Positions 43,680 to 52,400 of a stretch of DNA of 64,000 nucleotides are shown one piece after another (the first letter of the stretch is position 1; every line of letters begins with the position of its first letter). The stretch covers positions 3,472,001-3,536,000 of the forward strand of contig NZ_AP023239.1 of NCBI RefSeq assembly GCF_013393385.1. The letters run 5' to 3'. The position numbers and the translations under genes were made by a program. The notes below the pieces were generated by a model that made no database searches, was not told the origin of the DNA, and saw only the letters and a program-made list of their open reading frames with translations. Source of the DNA: Paenibacillus sp. URB8-2 (GTDB taxonomy: Bacteria > Bacillota > Bacilli > Paenibacillales > Paenibacillaceae).

Positions 43680-44642
43680 TTATTCGGTGCGTTCCAAAAT
43701 AGCCCTGGCCGTTTCTTCGGTCGTCACCAGAACGTTCAGATATTGTCCCCGTAAAGCGCCGATAATGGCGTCCACCTTTTCCGGCGACTCCGCTACTCCA
43801 ATGGCGTATTTCGTGTTTTTCAGATGCTCGAGGCCAATCGCAATCGTACGCTCGGAGATGCTTGTCTCCACAAGATTGCCGTCGATGTCAAAAAATTGCG
43901 AACAGATATCCCCGACAATCTGGCCTCTTTCCAGTTCGTCAAAAAGTTCATTACCATAAAATGAATTCCATGTCGCGCTGCCCTTCATCATAATGGAACC
44001 GATGCCAAAAATCGCGATCGTAACCTTGTCCCAAAGATCTGAAATGTTCTGAAAATACTGCGACTCCACGATATGATCGCGAGTTTCCTTGCGTTCCAGT
44101 ATTGCGGGGACATCAATCAGGACAGATGTTCCTTTAAACTTTTGCGCGGCTGCGTACACCAGTGTGTTCACATGGAATTGACTCTCCAGTTTGCCGGACG
44201 GTCCGCCGACCATGGGGACAAATACAGCGCTGCTCTCGCGGGGCTCTTCCAGTTCATTAATGACCTCGGCGAGCGAGCTTCCCCAGGAAAACCCGACCAC
44301 ATCTTCATCCTGGACGATCCGGCCCACCAATTGCGCGCAAGCCCGGCCCATGACCTTCAGCTTGGCTTTCTTCTCATCGCTCGTTACCGGTACTATAATC
44401 GCTTCCTTCAAAGCAAAGCGCTCCATTAGCTGCTGTTCGATGCTGAAGGTTTCGCTGAGATTGTAATTGATCGTGATCTTCACGATGCCTTTCTCGCGGA
44501 TCTTCTTCAACATGCGGCTGATGGTCGTGCGGTAAATTCCGAGCTCCTTTGAAATTTCGCTTTGCGTCATGTCGTTGTCATAGTACATTTGGGCGACTTT
44601 CAACATTAATCGAAGCTCTTCATTATTGTCCAATTCCAACAC
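43680..44642 (-). CDS. SorC/DeoR-type sugar-binding transcriptional regulator
   Basis: The 320-residue protein has an N-terminal HTH (MTQSEISKELGIYRTTISRM, residues 25-44) and a C-terminal sugar-phosphate-binding domain of the SorC family (about 60-315, with GFSWGSSLAEVINEL, VPMVGGPSGKLESQ and IAIFGIGSI). Such proteins form tetramers and are induced by a phosphosugar. It probably regulates itself, rpiA and the divergently placed PTS/Gfo-Idh unit through TGCACA-type palindromes. The start codon is an ATG following AAGAGGTGT. Confidence 0.88.
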   Translation of the reverse strand: MLELDNNEELRLMLKVAQMYYDNDMTQSEISKELGIYRTTISRMLKKIREKGIVKITINYNLSETFSIEQQLMERFALKEAIIVPVTSDEKKAKLKVMGRACAQLVGRIVQDEDVVGFSWGSSLAEVINELEEPRESSAVFVPMVGGPSGKLESQFHVNTLVYAAAQKFKGTSVLIDVPAILERKETRDHIVESQYFQNISDLWDKVTIAIFGIGSIMMKGSATWNSFYGNELFDELERGQIVGDICSQFFDIDGNLVETSISERTIAIGLEHLKNTKYAIGVAESPEKVDAIIGALRGQYLNVLVTTEETARAILERTE

Positions 44643-44652
44643 CTCTTACCAA

Positions 44653-44695
44653 TTACACATTTGTGCAGAGTTATATAAAATGTGCTAATGTGCAA
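44653..44695. promoter_or_regulatory. Operator-like sites upstream of the SorC-type regulator
   Basis: TTACACATTTGTGCA (44653-44667) and TGTGCTAATGTGCAA (44681-44695) repeat the TGTGCA/TGCACA half-site seen as a perfect palindrome at 42812-42825. Confidence 0.65.
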
Positions 44696-44736
44696 TTCGA
44701 GTATATTCTTTTTTAAAGGGGGAGTCAATGAATTAT

Positions 44737-45378
44737 CTAGGATAACGGTTGTCCCCCCGCATAACCTAGAATCGCCGCCGCAGCTCTTTCCCGCCGTTCC
44801 GGATCTTCGCTGCGCAGCGCCGATTTCAGAATTTCCAACGCCTCTTCAATCGTCTTGGTGTCAACCTTAACCCGTTCGGCTGGGGATATTTGCGGTTCAG
44901 GTTGTGGATTCAACCAGCGGTCCAGTCCGGCTTGTACAGCCGGCAGATGATAAACGGAGACGCCTGCGCCCCCACCCAGCCAGCTCTTTAAAGGGGTATC
45001 CAGGTCAGCCTGGGGAATGCGGCTCAGCCAGGTGACTCCCCTTCGGTGACACAACCCTTCAATCTCGTTATCAAATTGTTCGTCATAGAAATAGTCGCCC
45101 AAATCGCCTAAATACACATACTCATCGCCGGGGGCCGTAAGCAGCATATAATCTCCGTCCCGCATGTTATGCACAAAGAGTTCAATCCCGGCAGCCGCTT
45201 CATCCGGATCCAATAGCTTGCTGCCATAAACGGCGGCGAACCTCTCCCGCAGTTCCTCCCTGTCCGTATGCTCCAAATTACCGATTCCAGGCCAGCCGAT
45301 ACTGACGAAACAATCTTCCAGAAAGCTCGCCAGCCGTTCAGTTCCGTGCGGCCGCGAAGACATCCGATAAAGCTTCAT
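44737..45378 (-). CDS. PUA/EVE-like domain protein, Mrr-type N-terminal module
   Basis: The first half of this 213-residue protein (YRMSSRPHGTERLASFLEDC, VSIGWPGIGNLEHTDREELR, HNMRDGDYMLLTAPGDEYVY) resembles the PUA-like domain that precedes the nuclease in Mrr-type restriction proteins (a W-R start, IGWG and GD blocks). No nuclease domain is seen; the C-terminal third is charged and helical (KTIEEALEILKSALRSEDPE). It may sense modified bases or act in an unknown pathway. GAGGAACG precedes the ATG. It stands alone. Confidence 0.55.
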   Translation of the reverse strand: MKLYRMSSRPHGTERLASFLEDCFVSIGWPGIGNLEHTDREELRERFAAVYGSKLLDPDEAAAGIELFVHNMRDGDYMLLTAPGDEYVYLGDLGDYFYDEQFDNEIEGLCHRRGVTWLSRIPQADLDTPLKSWLGGGAGVSVYHLPAVQAGLDRWLNPQPEPQISPAERVKVDTKTIEEALEILKSALRSEDPERRERAAAAILGYAGGQPLS

Positions 45379-45471
45379 GTTCGTTCCTCTTTCCTATATG
45401 ATAGATGGCCCTTTAACGTTAGTTTACACAAATGCAGCCGGAAATACGATTTGCCGGATATGATGGAGGAA

Positions 45472-45517
45472 AAAATAGAAGCTCCCGCAGCTTTCCCGCC
45501 GCAGGAGCTTCTATTTT
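45472..45517. terminator. Bidirectional terminator overlapping the permease stop
   Basis: AAAATAGAAGCTCC (45472-45485) and GGAGCTTCTATTTT (45504-45517) form a perfect 14-bp stem. Confidence 0.9.
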
Positions 45518-46988
45518 ATTCCCTCTTCTTATCCTCAGTCAGTTCCTCCGACATCTCCGCCTGGGCGTACCTGGAAGCCGCAGGTCTGACGGCTGAAAAC
45601 GGCCTTAGGGCTTTAGGTAAAACCTTTGATGGTTTCCGCTGCCGGCGTCCCACAACGTACAGGCCCGCAAATAACAGCACGAACATTATTCCGGCGGCCA
45701 AGCCGCCGCCCTGGCCGGGGATTAACGGCATGCTTGCGATGATCGCGATCAAGCCGCCGATGGAGAGCCAGGATGTGTAGGGGAATCCTCTCATTCCATG
45801 CTGCCGCGTAAACGGACCGCCATGCCGCTTGCGGAGCCGATAATGGCTGGCCATAATGACGACATATACGAACAGCAGTGAGAAACCGCCCGAGCTGACC
45901 AGAAACAAATAGACGCCTTGCGGCAGCAGCAGTCCGAGACCGAGAGCGGCCAGCATGGCCCCTCCAGATACAAGAATGCCGCGGTAAGGAATATCCGTGC
46001 GGTCCCGCATCCACGCCGGGGTATGCCCTTCATCGGCCAAGGAGCGGAGCATCCGCCCCAGTCCGAATACGGATGCCAGCATCGTGGACAAAATCGCCGT
46101 TACCAGCACCATGTTCATAACTGTGCCTGTCCACCCCAAACCGTGCAGGGTGAGCGCCGACACGAACGGACTGATCTCTTCAGACACCAGAGAGCTGGGG
46201 ATCAGGAGGAACAAAGCGGTTATAGCGGTTAAATAAAGGCCGATAAGCAGAACGATCGTGAGCCGGATAGCCTTTGGTATCGTTGCTGCCGGATCACGCG
46301 TTTCCGACGCGGCAAGTCCGAGCACTTCGAATCCCGCGTAGGTAAACATCACCATCAGCATGCTCCCTGCGATTCCGCCGATCCCTCCCGGCAACCACGG
46401 CTCACCGCGCAGGACGCTGTATCCCGCCGCAGTTCCGCCGCCCTGTCCGCCCGCCGCCGGGAACGAGCCCGCCCAGATTCCGGCGATCAAGCATATGGCC
46501 AGCACTACAAAAGCGGCAATGGCAAACAGCTTAATCGCTGCAAGCCCGCTCTCCAGCTTGCCAAGCCGCTCTGCCCCCAGCAAGTTCAGCAACGTCACCA
46601 AGGCGATAATGACCGCGCCAAGAAGCGGCAGCGACAACCGGGGAAACCATCCCCGAAGCAGGATGGAAGCAGCCGTCGCTTCGCTCGACATGGCCAGCGC
46701 AAGCCCGGTCCAATAGACCCAACCGACCGTAAAACCTGCTCCCCTGCCGAAAGCCTGTTCGGTGTAAGTGCGGAACGATCCCGACGCCGGATTCGCCACC
46801 GTCATTTCCGACAAGGCGGTTAGAATAAAATAAACCAGGATGCCGCCAATGACATAAGCAAGCAGCACAGACGGTCCCGCTGCGCGAATAGCGACCGAGG
46901 AGCCGAGGAAGAACGAGCCTCCGACTACAGTTCCAAGCGCAAGCATGGCGAGCTGCCACACCGATAACCCTTTCCTTTCACGCTCCAT
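45516..46988 (-). CDS. APC-family amino-acid/polyamine permease
   Basis: The 490-residue protein has about 12 helices with the APC start (GLSVWQLAMLALGTVVGGSF, residues 7-26) and the consensus block of the basic amino acid/GABA permease group (LIGLYLTAITALFLLIP). The charged tail ends EDKKRE. The substrate cannot be told. GGAGGCGG precedes ATG 46988. It is flanked by terminators at both ends, so it is a single-gene unit. Confidence 0.87.
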   Translation of the reverse strand: MERERKGLSVWQLAMLALGTVVGGSFFLGSSVAIRAAGPSVLLAYVIGGILVYFILTALSEMTVANPASGSFRTYTEQAFGRGAGFTVGWVYWTGLALAMSSEATAASILLRGWFPRLSLPLLGAVIIALVTLLNLLGAERLGKLESGLAAIKLFAIAAFVVLAICLIAGIWAGSFPAAGGQGGGTAAGYSVLRGEPWLPGGIGGIAGSMLMVMFTYAGFEVLGLAASETRDPAATIPKAIRLTIVLLIGLYLTAITALFLLIPSSLVSEEISPFVSALTLHGLGWTGTVMNMVLVTAILSTMLASVFGLGRMLRSLADEGHTPAWMRDRTDIPYRGILVSGGAMLAALGLGLLLPQGVYLFLVSSGGFSLLFVYVVIMASHYRLRKRHGGPFTRQHGMRGFPYTSWLSIGGLIAIIASMPLIPGQGGGLAAGIMFVLLFAGLYVVGRRQRKPSKVLPKALRPFSAVRPAASRYAQAEMSEELTEDKKRE

Positions 46989-47112
46989 AAAGCCGCCTCC
47001 AACGATCTGTTTTACAACAGTATCTGCGGATACCGCGGAAATTACCCATTTTCCTCAGTAAAGCGGCTCAATGCAATTCGTGTTGGAGAAATTATCAATC
47101 CGGCCATAAAAA

Positions 47113-47150
47113 AAATGTCCCGAAAGCCGCGTATGGCTTTCGGGACATTT
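47113..47150. terminator. Bidirectional terminator
   Basis: AAATGTCCCGAAAGCC GCGTAT GGCTTTCGGGACATTT, a perfect 16-bp stem downstream of the DHA2 exporter, with an A-run to its left. Confidence 0.92.
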
Positions 47151-47170
47151 CTGATATTCCGGCTTCTCGA

Positions 47171-48667
47171 TCAATGACCGGTCATCAGCGCGGGATCTTT
47201 CTGCCGGACATCGTCCTCCCCGGAAGATGCCGTCTTGGGCTTGCGCAGGATCAGACTGATAACGACCCCGGCAGCGGCAATGCAAGCCGTAAAGAAGAAG
47301 ACATCATTATACCCCATGACCGCGGCGACCAGCGGATTGCCACCCTTACCCGCTTCCGCCATATGATTGGTAATCTGTGTGGTCAGATATCCGGTCATAC
47401 CGGCAACGGCGAAAGAAACGATGACCTGCTGCGCCGCAGTTGTCAGCGGTGTAACGCGTCCGACCAGATGGCGCGGCGCGGCGTTAAGCACATGCGTATT
47501 CACCGGCATCATCGTGAGGCCCATGCCCAGGCCCATAAGTCCGAGGCAGAGCATAATGTGCGGCAGACTTGTATCGACGGTAATGCCCGACAAAATGAAC
47601 AATCCGGTTGAGATGATGGACAGCCCGACAAAGGCCAGCGGCCGCGCGCCGATCTTGTCAAACAGCCGTCCGCCAAGCGGCATGCCGATTCCTGAAGCCA
47701 GCGCCTGCGGCAGAAGAATCAGTCCGGTCTCCAGCGAAGTGTAATGGCGAATGTTCTGCAAATACAGCGGCACGAACAGCATCGAACCGAACAAGGCGGC
47801 CTGGGTTACCCAAGCCAGGAAGATGCCCCGGGAAAAATCGGAAGATCCGAAGACGCGCAGTTCAAGCAGCGGATTCTTTTGCCGCAGCTCCACAATAATG
47901 AACAGGAGCAGTGCGGTCCCGCCAACAGCCAGGCCGGTTATCGCCGGTGTCGTGGACCATCCGGTGCTTCCGCCTTCATTGACACCGTACGCCAGCATGG
48001 AGAATGCGATCGGCGCCAGAATGATGCCGAGAATATCGAGATGCGGCGGCGTTTCATTCCGCTCTGTCTTCGGCAAATATTTGATGCCCAGCACGACGGC
48101 GAGAATGCCGATCGGAAGGTTGATCAGGAAAATCCAGTGCCAGCTCACATATTCAATCAGCCAGCCGGATAGAACGGGGCCCAGCGCCGGTGCAAGCAGC
48201 ATCGGAATTCCCAGCATACCCATGATGGAGCCTCTCCGCTCCGGCGGAGCGAGCCGGAATACCATCGCCATCCCGATCGGAGCGACCATCCCGCCGCCCA
48301 ACCCTTGGATGACGCGGAAGAGAATAAGCTGAGTCGACGTCTGGGATAGGGAGCATAGTACCGATCCAATAACGAACATGATGACCGTCCCTATAAATAT
48401 GCGTTTGGCGCCGAATCGGTCGGTCATCCAGCCGGCCAGCGGAATAACGGCGGACAACGCAAGCGTATAGCCCGTAATCGCCCACTGTACGGTTTTGAGA
48501 CTTGCACCAAAATAATCAACAAGAGCTGGAACAGCCACATTAACCACCGTGCTGTCCAGAATAACCATAATCATCCCGACTATAATCGCCAGCAGTGGCG
48601 GAATAATCGCTTTAAGCGAAAAAGCCTCCTTTTCGGCAGCGGAATTCGTCTGTCTAGTATGTTCCAT
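47171..48667 (-). CDS. DHA2-family (EmrB/QacA) multidrug exporter
   Basis: The 498-residue protein has 14 predicted helices. Motif D1 (LDSTVVNVAVPALVDYF) follows the first helix, and WAITGYTLALSAVIPLAGWM, GWMTDRFGAKR (motif A) and LFRVIQGLGGGMVAP (motif B) are present. It is a drug/proton antiporter of the plasma membrane. GTGGAGATTA precedes ATG 48667. The TetR gene 32 nt upstream runs the same way, so both are probably one transcript repressed by that regulator. Confidence 0.9.
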   Translation of the reverse strand: MEHTRQTNSAAEKEAFSLKAIIPPLLAIIVGMIMVILDSTVVNVAVPALVDYFGASLKTVQWAITGYTLALSAVIPLAGWMTDRFGAKRIFIGTVIMFVIGSVLCSLSQTSTQLILFRVIQGLGGGMVAPIGMAMVFRLAPPERRGSIMGMLGIPMLLAPALGPVLSGWLIEYVSWHWIFLINLPIGILAVVLGIKYLPKTERNETPPHLDILGIILAPIAFSMLAYGVNEGGSTGWSTTPAITGLAVGGTALLLFIIVELRQKNPLLELRVFGSSDFSRGIFLAWVTQAALFGSMLFVPLYLQNIRHYTSLETGLILLPQALASGIGMPLGGRLFDKIGARPLAFVGLSIISTGLFILSGITVDTSLPHIMLCLGLMGLGMGLTMMPVNTHVLNAAPRHLVGRVTPLTTAAQQVIVSFAVAGMTGYLTTQITNHMAEAGKGGNPLVAAVMGYNDVFFFTACIAAAGVVISLILRKPKTASSGEDDVRQKDPALMTGH

Positions 48668-48699
48668 TAATCTCCACTCTTTCTATATAGGTTTGCTGT

Positions 48700-49323
48700 T
48701 TAATTCTCATATTTGTGAAAATAATGGTCGAATAAATGATCGACCTGATCGTCAAACGGAGGCAGATGCCCGAAAGGCGCGCTTTCTCCTTCGTCATCCG
48801 GTTGTCCGCACGAGTACATGATAACCGGCATTAATACAGCACCGTAAAGTTGAACCATCATCATGTTGAGGCGCTCTTCATTCTGCTCGCCGGTCATCTC
48901 TCGCAGCGCGTTCAACGTTTTTTGTCTCTTCATCGTTTTGCTGTATTGAGAGTACTTATGGAGAGAACCCATAATGACCGGGCTTTGGTCCATCATGTGC
49001 CTCGCCAGCCCCGGATACTGCAGAAGATGGCCGATATACTGCTTGAGGAACATTTTCAGCCGTTCTTTGGGCGGCAGGCTGTCATCCTCAAGCGCTTGAA
49101 ACGCGGCATCAAATTTGGAAATCAGCGTACGAATCGCCTCGCCGAGCAGATTATCTTTAGACCGGTAGTAATAATTGACTAGTGCCAAGTTGACCTTGGC
49201 CTTTGCGGAAATCCGCCTCAAGGTCACACCCTCAACTCCCTCCTCGCGAATCAAGTCGACAGTGGCGTCAAGAATTTGCTGCTTCGAATCTTTATCTGAA
49301 GAAGCCTCAGGCTCTTGTTCCAT
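48700..49323 (-). CDS. TetR-family regulator of the DHA2 exporter
   Basis: The 207-residue protein begins near MEQEPEASSDKDSKQQILDA, with the TetR HTH (ATVDLIREEGVEGVTLRRIS, AKAKVNLALVNYYYRSKDNL) at residues 17-65. ATG 49323 is preceded by AAGGAGAG at a rather long distance (12-13 nt); the upstream frame (49470) covers the operator and is unlikely. It precedes the exporter gene in the same direction. A 27-bp palindrome upstream is the likely operator for both. Confidence 0.87.
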   Translation of the reverse strand: MEQEPEASSDKDSKQQILDATVDLIREEGVEGVTLRRISAKAKVNLALVNYYYRSKDNLLGEAIRTLISKFDAAFQALEDDSLPPKERLKMFLKQYIGHLLQYPGLARHMMDQSPVIMGSLHKYSQYSKTMKRQKTLNALREMTGEQNEERLNMMMVQLYGAVLMPVIMYSCGQPDDEGESAPFGHLPPFDDQVDHLFDHYFHKYEN

Positions 49324-49367
49324 ATTGTGGTATGCTCTCCTTCCTGCCGCATTTATTAAACCACGAT

Positions 49368-49394
49368 TTAAACAATGTTTAATACGTTGTTTAA
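49368..49394. promoter_or_regulatory. TetR operator palindrome
   Basis: TTAAACAA (49368-49375) and TTGTTTAA (49387-49394) are perfect inverted arms around TGTTTAATACG. The site lies 45-70 bp upstream of the TetR start. Confidence 0.75.
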
Positions 49395-49425
49395 TATACT
49401 GTGTATGTAGCCGATTGTCAACTTT

Positions 49426-49468
49426 GAAGAAGACGAGCGACCTTTTAATTCGGTCGCTCGTCTTCTTC
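49426..49468 (-). terminator. Terminator after the giant signalling gene
   Basis: GAAGAAGACGAGCGACC pairs perfectly with GGTCGCTCGTCTTCTTC around a 9-nt loop, 22 nt beyond the stop at 49491. Confidence 0.88.
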
Positions 49469-49490
49469 ACTGATAGTATTCCCCGGCGGC

Positions 49491-52400
49491 TTATTGTTCT
49501 AACAGCGTAACCCGGTTTTTGCCGTTTGCCTTCGAATGATACAGAGCGTCATCCGCCAGCTTGTAAATATCCTTTTCCTTCAGACCGTCCACCTTGACTG
49601 CCGCAACTCCCACAGAGACCGTCAAGCAGCCGAAGACCGGACTCATTTCATGCCGTATCCTTAATTCTTCTATGCTTCTTCTGATCGCTTCGGCATATTC
49701 AAAAGACTGCCCCGGCGTCAGACCGGAGACGATAATGCCGAATTCCTCTCCTCCGAGCCGGAATACGAAGTCGCTCGCCCGATTGGCATGCTCTTTGATC
49801 GTAGCCCCCAGCTGGCGCAATACGTTGTCGCCCTCATAATGCCCGTACGTATCGTTATACTTTTTGTAGAAGTCAATATCAAGCATGATATAAGTCAGAT
49901 ACCCTTTATCCCTCTGGGCCCGGCTCACTTCTCTGTTAAAGATTGTATTGAAATACCGCCTGTTGTAAAGTCCCGTCAATTCATCGGTAATGGACAGCTT
50001 TTCGATCAACCGGATATTCTTGTTCAGTTCATCATTATTGAGTTCCAGTTCGCGGGTCCGTTCAATGACGAGTTCTTCCAGATGCTCCTTGTGCCGTCTT
50101 ACCTCTTCTTCGGCCTTCGTTCTCTCGGTAATATCCTTAACCGTCCCCTGAACCGCAGGCTTGTTCAAATAATTGATCAGACTGACTTTATGAATGACAT
50201 AAATCTCTTTTTTGCCGTCTTTATGCAGTAATCTCGTTTCGTACTCGCCGGGAGCGGTCTTCCCCTCAATTCTTCTCTGGTAGTAACTCAGCGCCTTATC
50301 CCTGTCTGCGGGAACGATAAATTTCTGAAAAGGCTGATCGATCATCTCCCCGATTTTATAGCCGAGCATCTGCGCCAGCGCCTCGTTGACATATTTGCAT
50401 CTCTTGTCCTGAACAATGAATATACCATCCAGCATGTTGTTGACCAGCTCGCGGTACTTCTCCTCCGAACGCTCCAGATCCGAATACAGGCTTGCATTCT
50501 CAAGCGAGAATACCATTTCTCTTGATAGCAGATTGATAATCTTCATTCTCTCTTTCGTAAAGACGCCCGTAATGAGGTTGTTCTCCAGATAGATAATCGC
50601 AACCGTTTTGTTATGGTTGATCAGCGGCATGCATACGAGAGATTTGGGTCTATGCCGTAAAATATAAGCATCATTTACAAACCGGGTTTCGGAAAAAGCG
50701 TCGTTATAAATCAGAGTCTCCTTGCTCTCCTCCACATAATTGAGAATAGAATCCGGAAGATTGAGCTCGTTTGAAACTTTATGCAGCATAACCGAGATTT
50801 TATCCTCTTCCGGCTTATACTCTCCCTCTACAAGAAGCTCCTCCTTGGATCTCATAAGAATGCAGCCTCGTTGGGCTCCCGCATTTTTTATGACGATTTC
50901 CATCATCGCTTCCAGCAGATTATTCAAATCGATCTCCTTTGAAATGGCCTGGGAAGCCAAGAGAATCGAATTCAAATCAATGCTCTCGGTAGTGTCCGTT
51001 ACCGATCTTCCGAGCGAGAATTCCTGTTTGTGCTTCACGATATCCGTGTACTGCTCATTAATATGCTTGATTTTCCCTTTGGCTCCCCACACGGAATAGT
51101 AATATAAGGACTGTCTGAACAGATACGAGGCAAACTCTTTGAAATTTCTATTGTTATAAAACTTGGCGGCCAGTTCATAGGTCAGCGCTTTATAACGGAC
51201 GAAATTGCTCTTTTCACTTGCTTCTATGGCGAGATCGTAGTATTTACCGGCCATTTCGGCCTTTCCCGAGATTCTTGCCCATTCGGCTTTCATCAACCAT
51301 TCGTGCTGCCGGAAGTTTTCCGGACAATGAATGGCCCATTTTTTGACTCTGCCGTATTCCTTGCGCATTCTTGCCTTTGCCTTCGCTTTTTCATAAGCGT
51401 TCAAGTCCTTATAGCAGTAGGCCAGGTTCAAGAATGTATACAAGGAGAACTCTTCCATAAAAGCAGAGCCTGCTAGGGTGCCGATGATTTTGTACGCCTT
51501 GTCCATATAGGCCAAAGAATCGCCGTAGCATTCATAGGTAAACAGCAGCTTCATCTTGTAGATGTAGTAGATGGCGATTCCCGAATAATACTTGGCCTCT
51601 TCAAGCTGCCGCAAATAGGCTTCTTCACTGAAAGTCTCGCTGTTGAACGTCAGAGGATCCTTCAGCTCTCCCGCAAGATTAAGATATTGCTGCCTGGAGA
51701 GTTTCGCCGTCGCAAGCGCTTCCTTGTATTTCGTATTTTCGATCATCGCAATATATCTTTCGCTGTCATGAAGATTGGTCGCAATGTCCATCGTCGGATT
51801 CCAGAGATTGATATAGAAGCAGGCATGGGCCAGATACAGCAGATCTCCCGTTCTCAGGCTGGAGTCAATTGATTTGCCGAACCAGTCATGCAGGGTGTCC
51901 CAGGGTTCATTCCATGCATGGCAGAACAGGGTATATAATACATGCGCCGCCCCTCTCCACTGCATATCATTGAATTTATCGTTGATTCTGATCCCGAGTC
52001 TCCCGAAATCAAAAGCCCCTTTAATATCGCCGAAGCCGGACAGCAAAATGGAATAACCGATAAAAGCGATGGCCGATTCCGGACAATTTCCATACTTCAG
52101 GGTCAATTCGGCTTTTTTCAGCACGATCAGGGCAAAGAGATTGGTCTCTCCCGAGATAAACGCCGGAGGGAAGATATTGATCAGCAGCCGCATAATAAGC
52201 TTGATTTGTTCGTCTTTCATTTCGGGCTTATCGAAAATCTCTTCGATCGTCAGCCCTCTCAGGCCGGCTTTAACCTTCATAAATTCCTTTAACACAGATG
52301 CTAAACCTGGTTTATCCGGTATTTGGATTCCCAACTCTTTAAGCCCTTGCTTCCCGGACTTTATCGATTCCTTCATCATGCCCAAATAGGTATAATGGTT

